64,000 bases of DNA from JBGMEA01 sp041447245 (GCA_041447245.1 JBGMEA010000019.1:14354-78353); one strand, 5' to 3'. Shown: positions 26,103 to 35,893, numbered from the stretch's first letter. Translations and numbers: made by a program. The notes: generated by a model not told the origin, from the sequence alone.

Positions 26103-27086
26103 TCAATCTGCTTTTGGCAACGTTTCGTTTTCCCATCTTGCAAATTCCACGCAGCTTTTGACGGATTGCTCCACCATATCTCTTACCGCATGATCGGTAA
26201 AAAATGCCACATGGGGAGTAAGAATCACATTCGGAAAAGACTGAAGCATCAACAGATTGCGATGATAAAGAATTTTGGCTTTGTAATCGGAATAGTACAG
26301 ATCGGATTCGTTTTCGAGCACATCCAGCCCCACAGCCGAAACCGTGCCGCTTTCCACTGCATCGATCAATGCCGCATTATCCACCAGTGCGCCTCTTGCG
26401 GTATTGATGAGAATGCAACCCCGTTTTACTTTTGCAAATACGGAAGAATCAAGCATATGATAATTGCTTTCCGATGAAGGAATATGCAACGTCAGGATAT
26501 CGGATTCCGCATAGAGCCGATCCAGTTCGACGTACTCCGCAAGCCCGTTCAGTTCAGGATCCGGAGCGATATCATATGCCAGTATTTTGCAGCGAAACCC
26601 GCTGAGCTGACGAATCACGGCAGAGCCGATGGTACCCGTACCAATCACACCGACAGTCATATCATGCAGTTCACGCCCGCGCAAACCGCGCAGGCTGTAA
26701 TCCTGTACATCATAACGCTGCAGAGTTACTTTCGCGTTACGCAAAGACATCAGCATCAACATAATCGTAAAATCTGCGATGCTGTACGGAGAATACCCGA
26801 CGTTGGCCACCGACATTCCCAATTTCCTGGCCGCGGAACGGTCGATATGATCGAAACCGACTGTCCGTGTCGAAATAAAGCGCACCCCTTCTTCACTCAG
26901 TTGCCGAAGAAGTTTTTCATGAAGAATTGTCGTAATAATACTGATGCAGCAACATCCTTTCGCCAATGCCGCTGTCTGCGGAGTCGGAGGGTCTTTGATC
27001 ATAACGAGCTGTGCATCATATTGTTTTGCATATTCCCGAAAAAATTCTTCTTCATCGCTTCGATAGCTGAATACGGCAATCTTCAC
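26103..27086 (-). CDS. D-lactate dehydrogenase-type 2-hydroxyacid dehydrogenase
   Basis: 327 residues from the GTG at 27086. NAD-dependent D-isomer-specific 2-hydroxyacid dehydrogenase, closest in look to D-LDH/VanH proteins: KIAVFSYRSDEEEFF at the N-terminus, VGVIGTGTIGSAV as the nucleotide-binding loop, the catalytic Arg in NTARGALVD, Glu near NESDLYY and His in TPHVAFFTD. It reduces pyruvate or a similar 2-oxoacid to the D-hydroxyacid. An ATG at 27155 with GGAAAG would add 23 residues but overlaps the GtrA gene by 65 bases; family alignment favours the GTG. No VanA or VanX neighbour is present, so vancomycin resistance is unlikely. Confidence 0.87.
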   Translation of the reverse strand: MKIAVFSYRSDEEEFFREYAKQYDAQLVMIKDPPTPQTAALAKGCCCISIITTILHEKLLRQLSEEGVRFISTRTVGFDHIDRSAARKLGMSVANVGYSPYSIADFTIMLMLMSLRNAKVTLQRYDVQDYSLRGLRGRELHDMTVGVIGTGTIGSAVIRQLSGFRCKILAYDIAPDPELNGLAEYVELDRLYAESDILTLHIPSSESNYHMLDSSVFAKVKRGCILINTARGALVDNAALIDAVESGTVSAVGLDVLENESDLYYSDYKAKILYHRNLLMLQSFPNVILTPHVAFFTDHAVRDMVEQSVKSCVEFARWENETLPKAD

Positions 27087-27090
27087 CGGA

Positions 27091-27585
27091 TTACTGCATG
27101 CCGTCCGATCCGCCGGTTTGAGCGAGTGCTGTTTGTTCTGCAAATTCTTTTTCATATCTTTCCGTTTCTTTCCTGCCGAGTGAATTTGTATTGATTGTAT
27201 GTCGGTATACCACGAACCGGGTAAATAAAAATTCCGTGATAAAATTTGTGAGCATCGTACCGCCGAGTACGACATAATCGTTCCAACCCGTCTGAGTCAG
27301 GGCTTCTCCCCACCAGGTGGAAAGAGGAGTGAATATCAGATAATAGCCGAAGATCTTCATCATGGCAATCGGGATATTCGCCGCAGATTTGAACGTATAA
27401 CGACGGTTCAGCGTAAAATTGTAAACAACCGATAAAACCAAAGCAATCAAATAACTCGGCCAGTAACTCCATCCTGTTGTTTCATTCAGCAAAGTAAAGC
27501 TGCCTGCCTGAATCACCCCGGCGGATGCCGAAAATAAAGTGAATTTGATGAACTGGATTGCCGATTGACGTTTTGTCAATTTCAT
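27091..27585 (-). CDS. GtrA-family membrane protein
   Basis: 164 residues with four predicted transmembrane helices in the GtrA pattern (FIKFTLFSASAGVIQAGSF at the start, YNFTLNRRYTFKS between helices 2 and 3, FTRFVVYR near the end). Family members help flip polyprenyl-linked sugars in cell-surface glycan synthesis. AGGAAGTG precedes the ATG. The C-terminal ~30 residues are charged and non-family. The gene lies directly upstream of the dehydrogenase, so both may be co-transcribed without an obvious functional link. Confidence 0.88.
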   Translation of the reverse strand: MKLTKRQSAIQFIKFTLFSASAGVIQAGSFTLLNETTGWSYWPSYLIALVLSVVYNFTLNRRYTFKSAANIPIAMMKIFGYYLIFTPLSTWWGEALTQTGWNDYVVLGGTMLTNFITEFLFTRFVVYRHTINTNSLGRKETERYEKEFAEQTALAQTGGSDGMQ

Positions 27586-27627
27586 GAATAAAACACTTCC
27601 TGTACAAATTATATAAATTATGAATGA

Positions 27628-28284
27628 TTAATGATGAAATTTTCTTCCCAAAATATCCTGCAGAGGTTTTTTGATACCGCGCAAATCCATATTCGGATCC
27701 ATCGTTCCTTTGATCCGTTCCCCCTGAATCTGCAGATCAAACACATATTCATTGCGATACTGTTCGTTGGACGCGTCATAATCCAGATGAATTTTCAGGG
27801 AACGTATCTCCTGTGTATTCCACATTTTTGCCGTAGGATACTGCTGTGCAATCTGTTGTTCAGTCAAATTGCTCAGTCCGAAAACATAATCTCTGAATGC
27901 CGTCATCATACCGGCTGTTTTCTTAAAATATCCGCCTTCGATATCAGCCCCTTTGTCTTTCTGTATTTGCCTGTATGCATCATTCCCGATCAAAATATAG
28001 ACCGTCACCTTTTGGTTTATCAGAACAGCTGCCGCTTCTTTCTTCAGCATTCCTGTTTTGATATGCACGGCAATCGGAACAAAGGGCATGGATGTTTCCG
28101 CCTGCCTTTCCCGATAAACATCAGACGTTCGGTTCGCTTCGGACTCAATTGCTGCCCCTGCATCCTGTGAACACTGAGGTGAAGAACTTTGTGCGGAGCA
28201 AGGAACTCCGCAGGAAGGACAAAACTTTGCATCGATAGGGAGTTTCGTACCGCATTTTGTGCAAAACATTACCTTTGCCGCCAT
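27628..28284 (-). CDS. Zinc-ribbon protein of unknown function
   Basis: 218 residues. An N-terminal zinc ribbon (MFCTKCGTKLPIDAKFCPSCG) is followed by a linker of low complexity and a soluble domain of about 140 residues that I do not recognise. Such ribbon-headed proteins are common in Bacillota. The start could be ATG 28284 or ATG 28269 (directly before FCTKCG); neither has a well-spaced ribosome binding site. It is transcribed alone, between the GtrA gene and a terminator. Confidence 0.75.
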   Translation of the reverse strand: MAAKVMFCTKCGTKLPIDAKFCPSCGVPCSAQSSSPQCSQDAGAAIESEANRTSDVYRERQAETSMPFVPIAVHIKTGMLKKEAAAVLINQKVTVYILIGNDAYRQIQKDKGADIEGGYFKKTAGMMTAFRDYVFGLSNLTEQQIAQQYPTAKMWNTQEIRSLKIHLDYDASNEQYRNEYVFDLQIQGERIKGTMDPNMDLRGIKKPLQDILGRKFHH

Positions 28285-28443
28285 CCTTTCTCTCAGATTC
28301 TTTTCTCTTTATTATCTATCGAAGCAATTGTTTCGTCAACCTTTTTTCATCGAAGCGCCCTTCTCATTTGCATGAAGGTGAAAAAAACATTCTTCCCAAC
28401 CTTTCGGATTCCAATCAGCAAGGGAATCAAAGAACGTATCAAA

Positions 28444-28480
28444 TAAAAAAAGTATCCGAAACCGCAAACGATTCGGATAC
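28444..28480 (-). terminator. Terminator of MMPL/two-component operon
   Basis: Nine-base stem GTATCCGAA / TTCGGATAC and seven T on the minus strand, 30 bases after the histidine kinase stop. Confidence 0.86.
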
Positions 28481-28509
28481 CTGTGAAGAGCATCAAGGGT
28501 TCTTGCTTC

Positions 28510-29616
28510 TCATCTTCGATCTTTCATCATCGGAAATATCATCCGCACACAAAAACCGTCGGAAGGCTCATATCGAATGCTTCCGCCATGCGACTGCACG
28601 ATGTTTGCACAGATTGCGAGTCCCAGTCCCGATATTCTGCGTCCGCCGTCCGTGGTGAAAAAAGGTTCAAAAATCTGTTCGGACTGACTTTCGTCAATTC
28701 CCTTTCCGTTATCGCTGAGAGAAATGGCAATCGAATCCTTCTGCTTTGAGATTTGCACATGAATGTTCAGATCGGCTTTCCCCGGGTTGTGACGGACGGA
28801 ATTTTCGATCAGATTGGCAAACACTCTTCTGATTTTGCTCAAATCAAATTCGGCTGCCGCGGAAGAGTCCGTTCTGTTTTCTACTGTGAAAACAAAATGA
28901 TTTCTCTCATTTGAATATTCGTCCGTCAGCATCTGCGTCAGATAGGACATCGGGCACCGCTTTCGTTTCAGTTGAGCAGTTATCCCAGTTTCCAGATATT
29001 CGTCGAATTCTGAGACGATCTGCTCGATCTGCAATGCCTGCTCCCGAATCGTTTTCAGATAACGATTCTGACGTTCTTCCTCCAAATCTTTGTTCAGCAG
29101 CGTCTCGCTGTATCCCAAAACAGAGGTAAGCGGTGTCTTGATATCATGAGAGATGCTCGCGATCATGCGGCTCTGCAATTCCTGCTCCCGTTTCAGACGA
29201 TCATTCATTTCAGCGAAACTGTTCTGCAGCTGTCCGATTTCATCGGCGCGCGGTGTCCTTCGCAAATCGGAAAAGCGCACCTGTTTCACGGACTCATTCA
29301 GCATCGAAAGAGGTTTGGCATATCGCATATAGACAAAAAAACCGACTAAAATAAGAAGCAGGCATAAAGCGATGAATTCAAAACCAAGCAGATGATCAAG
29401 CAGTTTCGTTTGCTGAAGCGATTCGACGGAAATTTCTTTTCCGCTGAATCGGCTGATGCGCAGCGCTATTTCTTCCACAAAATAAAAGCGTGTATAGACA
29501 AAAAGCACAAGGAAATTCACGCACAGCATGATCAGCATCAAGGCAGGAATCTTAATGCGGATGCTGCGGAAAGAACGGTTTTTACGATCAGATTGTTCCG
29601 ACAAATTTATAGCCAA
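28510..29616 (-). CDS. Sensor histidine kinase (HAMP-HisKA-HATPase)
   Basis: 368 residues: two transmembrane helices (about 24-46 and 78-98) around a short ~30-residue extracellular loop, a HAMP segment, HisKA with the phospho-acceptor SHDIKTPL, and a HATPase with NLIENSVRH (N box), DNGKGID (G1) and GLGLAI (G2). The small sensor loop fits intramembrane or partner-mediated sensing. The frame overlaps the response regulator by 29 bases; the start is TTG 29616 or TTG 29604, the latter better spaced from the GGGGGGTTGG stretch. It forms one operon with the regulator, a secreted protein and an MMPL exporter. Confidence 0.93.
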   Translation of the reverse strand: MAINLSEQSDRKNRSFRSIRIKIPALMLIMLCVNFLVLFVYTRFYFVEEIALRISRFSGKEISVESLQQTKLLDHLLGFEFIALCLLLILVGFFVYMRYAKPLSMLNESVKQVRFSDLRRTPRADEIGQLQNSFAEMNDRLKREQELQSRMIASISHDIKTPLTSVLGYSETLLNKDLEEERQNRYLKTIREQALQIEQIVSEFDEYLETGITAQLKRKRCPMSYLTQMLTDEYSNERNHFVFTVENRTDSSAAAEFDLSKIRRVFANLIENSVRHNPGKADLNIHVQISKQKDSIAISLSDNGKGIDESQSEQIFEPFFTTDGGRRISGLGLAICANIVQSHGGSIRYEPSDGFCVRMIFPMMKDRR

Positions 29617-30256
29617 CCCCCCAAACAGTTTTGATATACTCGTTTTGCGGATCGATCTTGTCTCTCAGATTTTTCACCGTCACCGTCACACTGCCGATGT
29701 CGGTATAATCCAAACCCCATACATCATCAAAGATCTGCTCCCGCGTGAGCACCTTGCCGCGCTGATTCAGAAAATAGCTCAACAGCTGAAATTCCCTGGA
29801 AGTCAAGGCAACCCGCATTCCTTTTTTCGTCGCTTCATAGGCTTCTCGGTTGACTTCCACATCGCCGAACCGAATCGTTTCGGCAGTTCGTTCTCTGCGA
29901 TCTCTTCGGATATGCGCTTTGATTTTCCCCACCACTTCTTCGACGACGAACGGTTTGCAGATGTAATCATCCGCACCCAGTTCCAATCCGAGCAGCATAT
30001 CGATCGTACGGCTTTTCGCCGTCAGAAACAGGATCGGACAGACACAACATTCCCTGATCTGCTTAAGCGCGTCGATTCCGCTTGACTCCGGCATCATGAT
30101 ATCGAGCACGATCAAATCAAATGAGTTTGTTCTCGCAGCGTCCGCCGCTTCCAGTCCGTTTGAAACAATTGTGCATCGGAACCCCTCGTCCGCGAGGTTA
30201 TCTGCCAACAGAGATGCAATCGTTCGGTCGTCGTCCGCAATTAAAATATCGATCAT
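29588..30256 (-). CDS. OmpR/PhoB-family response regulator
   Basis: 222 residues. Receiver domain (1-115) with acidic pocket ADDD, phosphorylation site in LIVLDIMMPE, Thr in FLTAKS and Lys in CKPF; then a winged-helix DNA-binding domain with the family phrase LTSREFQLLSYFLNQRGKVLTREQI and the end VWGVGYKF. It activates or represses transcription after phosphorylation by the adjacent kinase. The gene starts 35 bases after the secreted protein gene. Likely targets include its own operon, inferred from gene order only. Confidence 0.94.
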   Translation of the reverse strand: MIDILIADDDRTIASLLADNLADEGFRCTIVSNGLEAADAARTNSFDLIVLDIMMPESSGIDALKQIRECCVCPILFLTAKSRTIDMLLGLELGADDYICKPFVVEEVVGKIKAHIRRDRRERTAETIRFGDVEVNREAYEATKKGMRVALTSREFQLLSYFLNQRGKVLTREQIFDDVWGLDYTDIGSVTVTVKNLRDKIDPQNEYIKTVWGVGYKFVGTI

Positions 30257-30291
30257 ATTCCTACTCCCGAAATCATTATATCATATCGGAA

Positions 30292-31677
30292 TCACCGTCC
30301 GAATAATGCAATCAGTCGCTGCCAGAATGTGGCAGGCACATCCGACACTTCTTCCCCGCTTTCCTGTTGGGCGACGGAGACTGACGGCGTTTTCAAAAGG
30401 AACGTGACGCTTTCGGCACTGTTTTTGTCCGAAGCAAACGAAGACGGAACATCACCCTGCGGGAAGTAACGTTGCAGCAGTGAACTGATCTGCCCGTCGA
30501 TCTGCGCACTGAATGCCGCAGTCTGGGCATCCATGGCTGACAGCGCCGACGAAAGTCCCGCAATGCCTTTGTCAATCTGCTGATATGCGGCAGCAAGCTT
30601 TGCCGCGCTTTGCGAGACTGCCTGTATCCCTGCATCATACTCCCCATAATTGCCGTACAGTTCCGTCATCCCATCGCTTGCCGCATGAATGGCACCGTTC
30701 TGCCCGATGTAAGCGGCGGCAAGTGCCTGCACCTGCGGATTCGGGTCGGAGAGCAGGCTCTGTGCATTGGTAAGCTGTGCGTCCGACTGTTCAGACAGCG
30801 CAGTCAGTCCGGATGATGCCTGTTGCAATGCATTTGATAGTTGTCCCGATGCGGATGCGTTTTGCGTCAGCGCATTTTGCAATGATGCGAGGCTCTGAGC
30901 AAATTTTGTCGAAGATGCACTCAGTGCCGCCGATGTTTCGTGCAAAGCGGCAATCGTATCCGCCAGTTGATTCATCTGATCGGTGAGCCCCGATATCTCA
31001 TCCGCATCGATTCCCATATCGCTCATCTTGACAGCTCTGAATTGGATCGATCCCATTTCGAAATCGGTGACATCCGCACTCAGTGCATAGGTCTCCTGAG
31101 AGTTCTGCATATGTGTGAAAGAGACATTCTGTGTTTTACCGACCACGGCAATTGTTGCCTGATCGCCGGTTAAGTTTGTGCATCGATCCGCATCCAGAGA
31201 ATAGCTGATTTGCATAAGATAATTCTCAAAAAATCCGGCATAAGCTTCCTCTCCTTCCGACACGGAAATACGGATTTCAAGCTTCCCGCTTTTCCCCGCC
31301 AGATCCTGCGCGGAAATTTCGTTCCCGTCAAGCAGATAGACGATTCCAATGTCCCAGGGAATGGCTGTATCCGCACAGTTTCCCTGATAATAGAACGGGC
31401 TCTTCGAAACAGTGAATGTCACACTCTCTCCGTTTTGATTCAAAGCCTCCGTTCCCGACAGATTTTTCACTTCGGAATAATTTCCGTAATCCGTCACTTC
31501 CGTTCCGGTCGGCGCATCAAATGCGTTCACGACGTACAGCGCGCTGACCGAACCGTCCGAGTTCAGATTGCCGTATACTGTTTCGGTCTTGCTCACACCG
31601 CTTTCGGATGCCGCCACCGGTATTGCTGCGAACAGGATCAACAGACAGACCAAGATCGACGTTATTTTTCTCTTCAT
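30292..31677 (-). CDS. Secreted YhgE/X-heptad-like coiled-coil protein
   Basis: 461 residues. Signal peptide (1-23, cleavage after PVAAS), an N-terminal beta-rich domain (about 30-200), then a long Ala/Ser/Gln-rich heptad region (about 230-400) resembling the X-heptad repeats of YhgE/Pip proteins. Near the C-terminus there is no clear second membrane helix beyond VPATFWQRLIALFGR. Its ATG is one base after the stop of the MMPL gene, with the ribosome binding site GGAGG inside the MMPL stop region, so expression is coupled. It likely works outside the membrane with the MMPL protein, as an inferred accessory subunit. Confidence 0.75.
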   Translation of the reverse strand: MKRKITSILVCLLILFAAIPVAASESGVSKTETVYGNLNSDGSVSALYVVNAFDAPTGTEVTDYGNYSEVKNLSGTEALNQNGESVTFTVSKSPFYYQGNCADTAIPWDIGIVYLLDGNEISAQDLAGKSGKLEIRISVSEGEEAYAGFFENYLMQISYSLDADRCTNLTGDQATIAVVGKTQNVSFTHMQNSQETYALSADVTDFEMGSIQFRAVKMSDMGIDADEISGLTDQMNQLADTIAALHETSAALSASSTKFAQSLASLQNALTQNASASGQLSNALQQASSGLTALSEQSDAQLTNAQSLLSDPNPQVQALAAAYIGQNGAIHAASDGMTELYGNYGEYDAGIQAVSQSAAKLAAAYQQIDKGIAGLSSALSAMDAQTAAFSAQIDGQISSLLQRYFPQGDVPSSFASDKNSAESVTFLLKTPSVSVAQQESGEEVSDVPATFWQRLIALFGR

Positions 31678-31678
31678 T

Positions 31679-33745
31679 TTATACCTCCGTAAATCCGGAA
31701 TTTTTTGTGGTTTTCGCGATGATCCGATCGCACAGCACCATCAGATTCGGCAGGAAGATCATCACCATCACAGCAGAAAGAACTGCGCCGCGGCCGATCA
31801 GCTGTCCGAGCTGAGCGATGGTTGCATCGCTTGATATCAAAAAGATTACGGTTCCGGCCGTCATAAGGATCGTGGCGGAAGTCAAAATCGAGCCGAATGT
31901 CTCGGAAACCGCTTGCAGTGCCGCTTCTTTTTTTCCATAAATCTTACGCTTTTCCAAATATCTCCCCGCGTATAATATCGCATAGTCCACCGTCGCACCG
32001 AGCTGCACCGCACTGATAATCATATAACCGATGTAAATCATCGGAGAGCCGTTGAAATACGGGATGCTCAGATTAATCCAGATCGACAATTCAATGGCAC
32101 ACAACAGCATCAGCGGCAAAGCAAGAGATCGAAACGTCAGCAGAATTACCATGCCGATCGCTGCGACTGAAATGAGTGTGACAACTCGATTATCGGCGGT
32201 CACGACCTGTTTCATGTCATAAATATTTGCACTGCTTCCGGAAAGATAATAACTGTCGGGATATTGCTCCTGTGAGACGGATCTGATTTGCTCTACAAGA
32301 GAAAATGCTTCGTCCCCTTCACTTTCACAATTCATTTCGATGACAAAACGGCTGTATCCTCCCGAACGGAATTTACTGAGCTTTTCGGGTGCAACGCTTT
32401 CCTGCGGAATTTCCGTGCCGATTGTCGTAACATACGATGCCACATCGGTCACGCCCGTCAGATCGAGTATCTGATCGGCCAGCTCTGTTTCTTTTTGATC
32501 ATCACCCGAAGGCACCATCAGAATCAATTGATTGTTTCTTCCGAACAAATCGGCAATCAACCGATCATCCCGACCGATCTGAGATTCGGCATCGTTCGTC
32601 ACGGCGCTTGAGCCGTAAATGAAGCTGTTTTGCCGCTGCGCCAGATAAGCAGGCACGATCAGAAGAAAGGCTGCTATTACGATGAGAGTGCCCGCACGAA
32701 GTATCAATTTCCCGAGTGTTTCAAACCGAGGAAGAAACGAACGGTGTCTTGTTTTTTCAATCAGCCCGCTCATCATGCTCGCAAGCACAGGCAGAAGGAA
32801 CATCACGGACAACAGACTGAAGATGACCCCTTTTGCCAACACGATTCCCATATCGGGACCGATCAGAAACCGCATGAAAATCAATGCGGCGAACCCGAGC
32901 ACCGTCGTCATCCCGCTGGAAAGAATCGTAGAATAAGACCGCTTCATCGCAGCAAGCATCGCCTCTCTCGGAGGCATCCCCTCGTCTCGGAAATCCGCAA
33001 ATGCATGCAGCAGAAAAATCGAGTAATCCATTGAGACAGCCAACTGCAAGATCGCCGCCGTCGTCTGTGTAACAAAAGAAACGCTGTCGAGCAAGGCGTT
33101 TGTTCCTGTATTGATGAGAATCGATATCCCGATCACAAAAAGAAACAGAAACGGTTCGACCCATGATCGCGTGGCAATCAGCATGATGATCAGCACAATG
33201 GGGATAATGATCATCATCATTTCACCCAATTCCTTGCCCGTGCTCTGCTTCGCCGCAGAATTGTTCACCGCGCCGCCAGCCATTGCCCCGTCGGTTCCGA
33301 TGATCGTTCGGATATCCGCAAGCGCCTGCGTTGTATTCTTCCCGCTGGAATCATCATCAAACTGCACGGCAAACAAGGCGTATCCGTCTTGATACCATGC
33401 ATCGAGCGTATCGGGATCAAGATAGGATTCCGGTTGATTGATGCTGACCACATCATCCAGCCACTTCACATTGTCCACATATTCCACATTTTGTATCTGG
33501 GCTTTCAGTTCCAGCGCCTGTGCAAAAGACTCCACCGGCACAGCTACTTTCGTCGCACCTTCCGAAATATCTCCGAAGACGCTTTCGATCATCTCCAGAC
33601 TGACGGTCGATGGACTGTCTTTCGGCAGATAATCCATTAAGTTATAATCAATTTTCAGAAATTGTATAAGGAATAAACCGATCCCTGCCGCGAGTGCAAA
33701 CAGAAAGATAATCAGCTTTTTATGCCGCAAGATTTTTTCGTTCAT
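31679..33745 (-). CDS. MMPL/RND-family exporter
   Basis: 688 residues, twelve predicted transmembrane helices in two similar halves, each followed by a large extracellular loop: the MMPL/RND layout of Gram-positive exporters. The helix phrases MDYSIFLLHAFADF and ATVDYAILYAGRYLEKR are the repeated family signatures. Such proteins export lipids, lipopeptides or toxic compounds with the proton gradient. ATG 33745 was chosen as it lies six bases after AAGGGA; ATG 33751 is too close. First gene of a four-gene operon with a coiled-coil partner and a two-component system, which suggests envelope-stress or drug-response control. Confidence 0.92.
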   Translation of the reverse strand: MNEKILRHKKLIIFLFALAAGIGLFLIQFLKIDYNLMDYLPKDSPSTVSLEMIESVFGDISEGATKVAVPVESFAQALELKAQIQNVEYVDNVKWLDDVVSINQPESYLDPDTLDAWYQDGYALFAVQFDDDSSGKNTTQALADIRTIIGTDGAMAGGAVNNSAAKQSTGKELGEMMMIIIPIVLIIMLIATRSWVEPFLFLFVIGISILINTGTNALLDSVSFVTQTTAAILQLAVSMDYSIFLLHAFADFRDEGMPPREAMLAAMKRSYSTILSSGMTTVLGFAALIFMRFLIGPDMGIVLAKGVIFSLLSVMFLLPVLASMMSGLIEKTRHRSFLPRFETLGKLILRAGTLIVIAAFLLIVPAYLAQRQNSFIYGSSAVTNDAESQIGRDDRLIADLFGRNNQLILMVPSGDDQKETELADQILDLTGVTDVASYVTTIGTEIPQESVAPEKLSKFRSGGYSRFVIEMNCESEGDEAFSLVEQIRSVSQEQYPDSYYLSGSSANIYDMKQVVTADNRVVTLISVAAIGMVILLTFRSLALPLMLLCAIELSIWINLSIPYFNGSPMIYIGYMIISAVQLGATVDYAILYAGRYLEKRKIYGKKEAALQAVSETFGSILTSATILMTAGTVIFLISSDATIAQLGQLIGRGAVLSAVMVMIFLPNLMVLCDRIIAKTTKNSGFTEV

Positions 33746-33831
33746 ATTCATTCCCTTCCCGATCATTTCAATATCATCCTATCAAAAAAAAATGATCGGT
33801 TCATCGGGAAAAAATTAAGAAAAATTAACGC

Positions 33832-33860
33832 AAAAAATCCCGGAAAATCCGGGATTTTTT
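33832..33860. terminator. Terminator of the alpha/beta hydrolase gene
   Basis: AAAAATCCCGGA and TCCGGGATTTTT form a 12-base stem with a three-base loop and T-runs in both directions; it overlaps the hydrolase stop codon and lies upstream of the MMPL operon. Confidence 0.85.
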
Positions 33861-34581
33861 ATCTCATTTCATAACAATCATGTAACGTCCGGATCAGAAA
33901 CCGGGGATAATATACCCCGACCTCGTCATGGTCAATATATTCGGGAACGTCTGTCTGGTAGCAAATTCCGCAACGCTCCAATTGCTCTATCAGCGGAAGG
34001 TAATGCTGATCGTAATGATAGTCTCCCCTTCCCATATGCAAAAAAAGCTTCGGGACGGTGGATGCTGACGCAACCGCATCGAAAAGCAGTGCATTCAGAA
34101 ATGAAATATCCTCTTCACTGCACCCTCCGGCGATCAGCCTTGCCGTCTCCGGATGATATTCTGCCAGATAATTGCCGAGCAGGCTCTGGAATCCACCGCT
34201 GACTGCAGCACAGAATCCATATCGAAACGCAAAATACAATGCGGCATATCCGCCTTTGCTCGACCCGCCCGCAATGATATGGTCTGAATCGATACCCCGC
34301 TCCGATGAGATGCTTCGGATCAAATCAATGGTGTTTTTCTCGACAAAAAAATCGCGGTTTTCGCCGAGATAATAGCAGCCGTTTCCGCCGTAATCGTCCA
34401 GAATGAATAATTGGTTGATCTTTACGTTTTCCAGTGCATTCAGGTAATTGTAGCGGGGCGGCTGACCCTGTCTCGAATATGCCGAAAACACAACCAGCAA
34501 ATACGGACTTTCGGTGCATTCACGAAAGAAATAGCGGATGGGTGGAGTGGTACCAAAAACATCATCACCGGGAAACGGCAT
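33859..34581 (-). CDS. Alpha/beta-hydrolase, Asp2/CpsF-like
   Basis: 240 residues of alpha/beta-hydrolase type. The nucleophile elbow is GGSSKGGYAAL (GxSxG with Ser), an Asp is in GRGDYHYD, and a His lies in EYIDHDEV. This GxSKGG context is found in the accessory-Sec Asp2 proteins and XcbB/CpsF capsule proteins, which modify glycans, usually by acetylation. No signal peptide is seen. AAAGGG precedes the ATG. Proximity to the large surface protein makes glycan or glycoprotein modification plausible but unproven. Confidence 0.72.
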   Translation of the reverse strand: MPFPGDDVFGTTPPIRYFFRECTESPYLLVVFSAYSRQGQPPRYNYLNALENVKINQLFILDDYGGNGCYYLGENRDFFVEKNTIDLIRSISSERGIDSDHIIAGGSSKGGYAALYFAFRYGFCAAVSGGFQSLLGNYLAEYHPETARLIAGGCSEEDISFLNALLFDAVASASTVPKLFLHMGRGDYHYDQHYLPLIEQLERCGICYQTDVPEYIDHDEVGVYYPRFLIRTLHDCYEMR

Positions 34582-34614
34582 GTTGACCCTTTCAAATGTT
34601 CAAGCGGGAGAATA

Positions 34615-35754
34615 TCATTCCGACGTCGATTGAACTTTCTTCTTTCTTTTTTCTTCATACATTTTATCGTCGATCAGCTTCAGAAACATATCCGCAGACA
34701 TGCCTGCCGCCACATCGAATATCCCTTTTCCGACGCTCAGTTCGATCCGAAAAGGAAAATGGTTTTCATTGTTGTAACGTTCCATCCTGCGATTGAGACG
34801 ATCAATTGTTTTATCGATATCATGCATTTGATCAATAACCAGAATAACGGCGAATTCATCTCCTCCGTATCGGGAAACAAAGTCGTCTTTCCGAAAACTT
34901 CCTTTGAGTATCAATCCGACTTCATGCAGTGCCTGGTCTCCGAACTTATGCCCGTACACGTCATTGATAATTTTAAAATCATCCAAATCGATCATAATCC
35001 CGCCGATCAGCTTACCTTGAACGGGATGCTCGACGAGATAGTTCAGGTATCGATCCATCTGCATGCGGTTATATAATCCGGTCAGATGATCGGTATGCAT
35101 TTGCGTATTTTGGATATTGATATACACCATCAGCACGCCGAATGTGACACTGGTCCAGATGGTGGTAATGCCGTATATCATGGTCTGGATCAAACCGCCG
35201 ATAAACGGAATCACGGCAAACAGCAGCAAAGAATTGCATTCCTGTTTGGAAAATTGTTTCCTGTTGCGAAAAATTCTGACTGCCGCATAAATCAGATAAA
35301 AAAAGCAAATCACCGATGACAAGAGAAACCAATCACCGCGGTGATAGACATTCGAGGCGTCGATCACAAACAGCACATTGTGAAACAGACTGATCACCGA
35401 ACATATCCAGGATATCAGCGCAGGAATCAGCAATGCAGGCAGTTTTTTCCGCAAAGCAGTTTCGTTCTGCAAAATCAGCGCTTCCACATACAATGCCCAA
35501 AAAAAACTCGGCAATGGGTTGATCAGGTAATAAATCAAAGTTACGCTACGATTGATTTGCAGCGCCCCGAAAAAGGTTTGACCATCGACAAGAACCATTC
35601 CGATATCGAAAATCAGCATCATCATCGTTGCAAAAATCAGATACAGAAATATCCGACGGTCGCAGCATTTCCGATCGGGAGTGAATCCGAGATGTACACC
35701 GATCAGCACCAGAATGAAAAAAGAAAAAACATCCACAAAAATATAATTAAACAA
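34615..35754 (-). CDS. Membrane diguanylate cyclase (6-7 TM-GGDEF)
   Basis: 379 residues: six or seven transmembrane helices over the first ~210 residues, then a GGDEF domain. The signature is RYGGDEF with an RxxD inhibitory site (RKDD) five residues before it and the metal ligand of IDLDDFKIIND, so it looks active and feedback-inhibited. The start is TTG 35754, six bases after GGAGG. Its N-terminal helices align with the cyclase at 44465, so the two are paralogues. It lies between the alpha/beta hydrolase and the Ig-repeat surface protein. Confidence 0.9.
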   Translation of the reverse strand: MFNYIFVDVFSFFILVLIGVHLGFTPDRKCCDRRIFLYLIFATMMMLIFDIGMVLVDGQTFFGALQINRSVTLIYYLINPLPSFFWALYVEALILQNETALRKKLPALLIPALISWICSVISLFHNVLFVIDASNVYHRGDWFLLSSVICFFYLIYAAVRIFRNRKQFSKQECNSLLLFAVIPFIGGLIQTMIYGITTIWTSVTFGVLMVYINIQNTQMHTDHLTGLYNRMQMDRYLNYLVEHPVQGKLIGGIMIDLDDFKIINDVYGHKFGDQALHEVGLILKGSFRKDDFVSRYGGDEFAVILVIDQMHDIDKTIDRLNRRMERYNNENHFPFRIELSVGKGIFDVAAGMSADMFLKLIDDKMYEEKRKKKVQSTSE

Positions 35755-35893
35755 TCAATGCCTCCGACATTAATCGAAAGATATACTGCTTTGCGTGCAG
35801 TCAATGAACGTTTGATCCATTACCGCGCACCAACATTTTAGCACGTTTGCATAGAATGAACAACGGCGTTTCGCTACATTCCGAATGCAGTCC

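Noticed and set aside
26103..27086. Vancomycin-resistance vanH
   Set aside because: Only the dehydrogenase family matches; no D-Ala-D-Lac ligase or VanX gene nearby.
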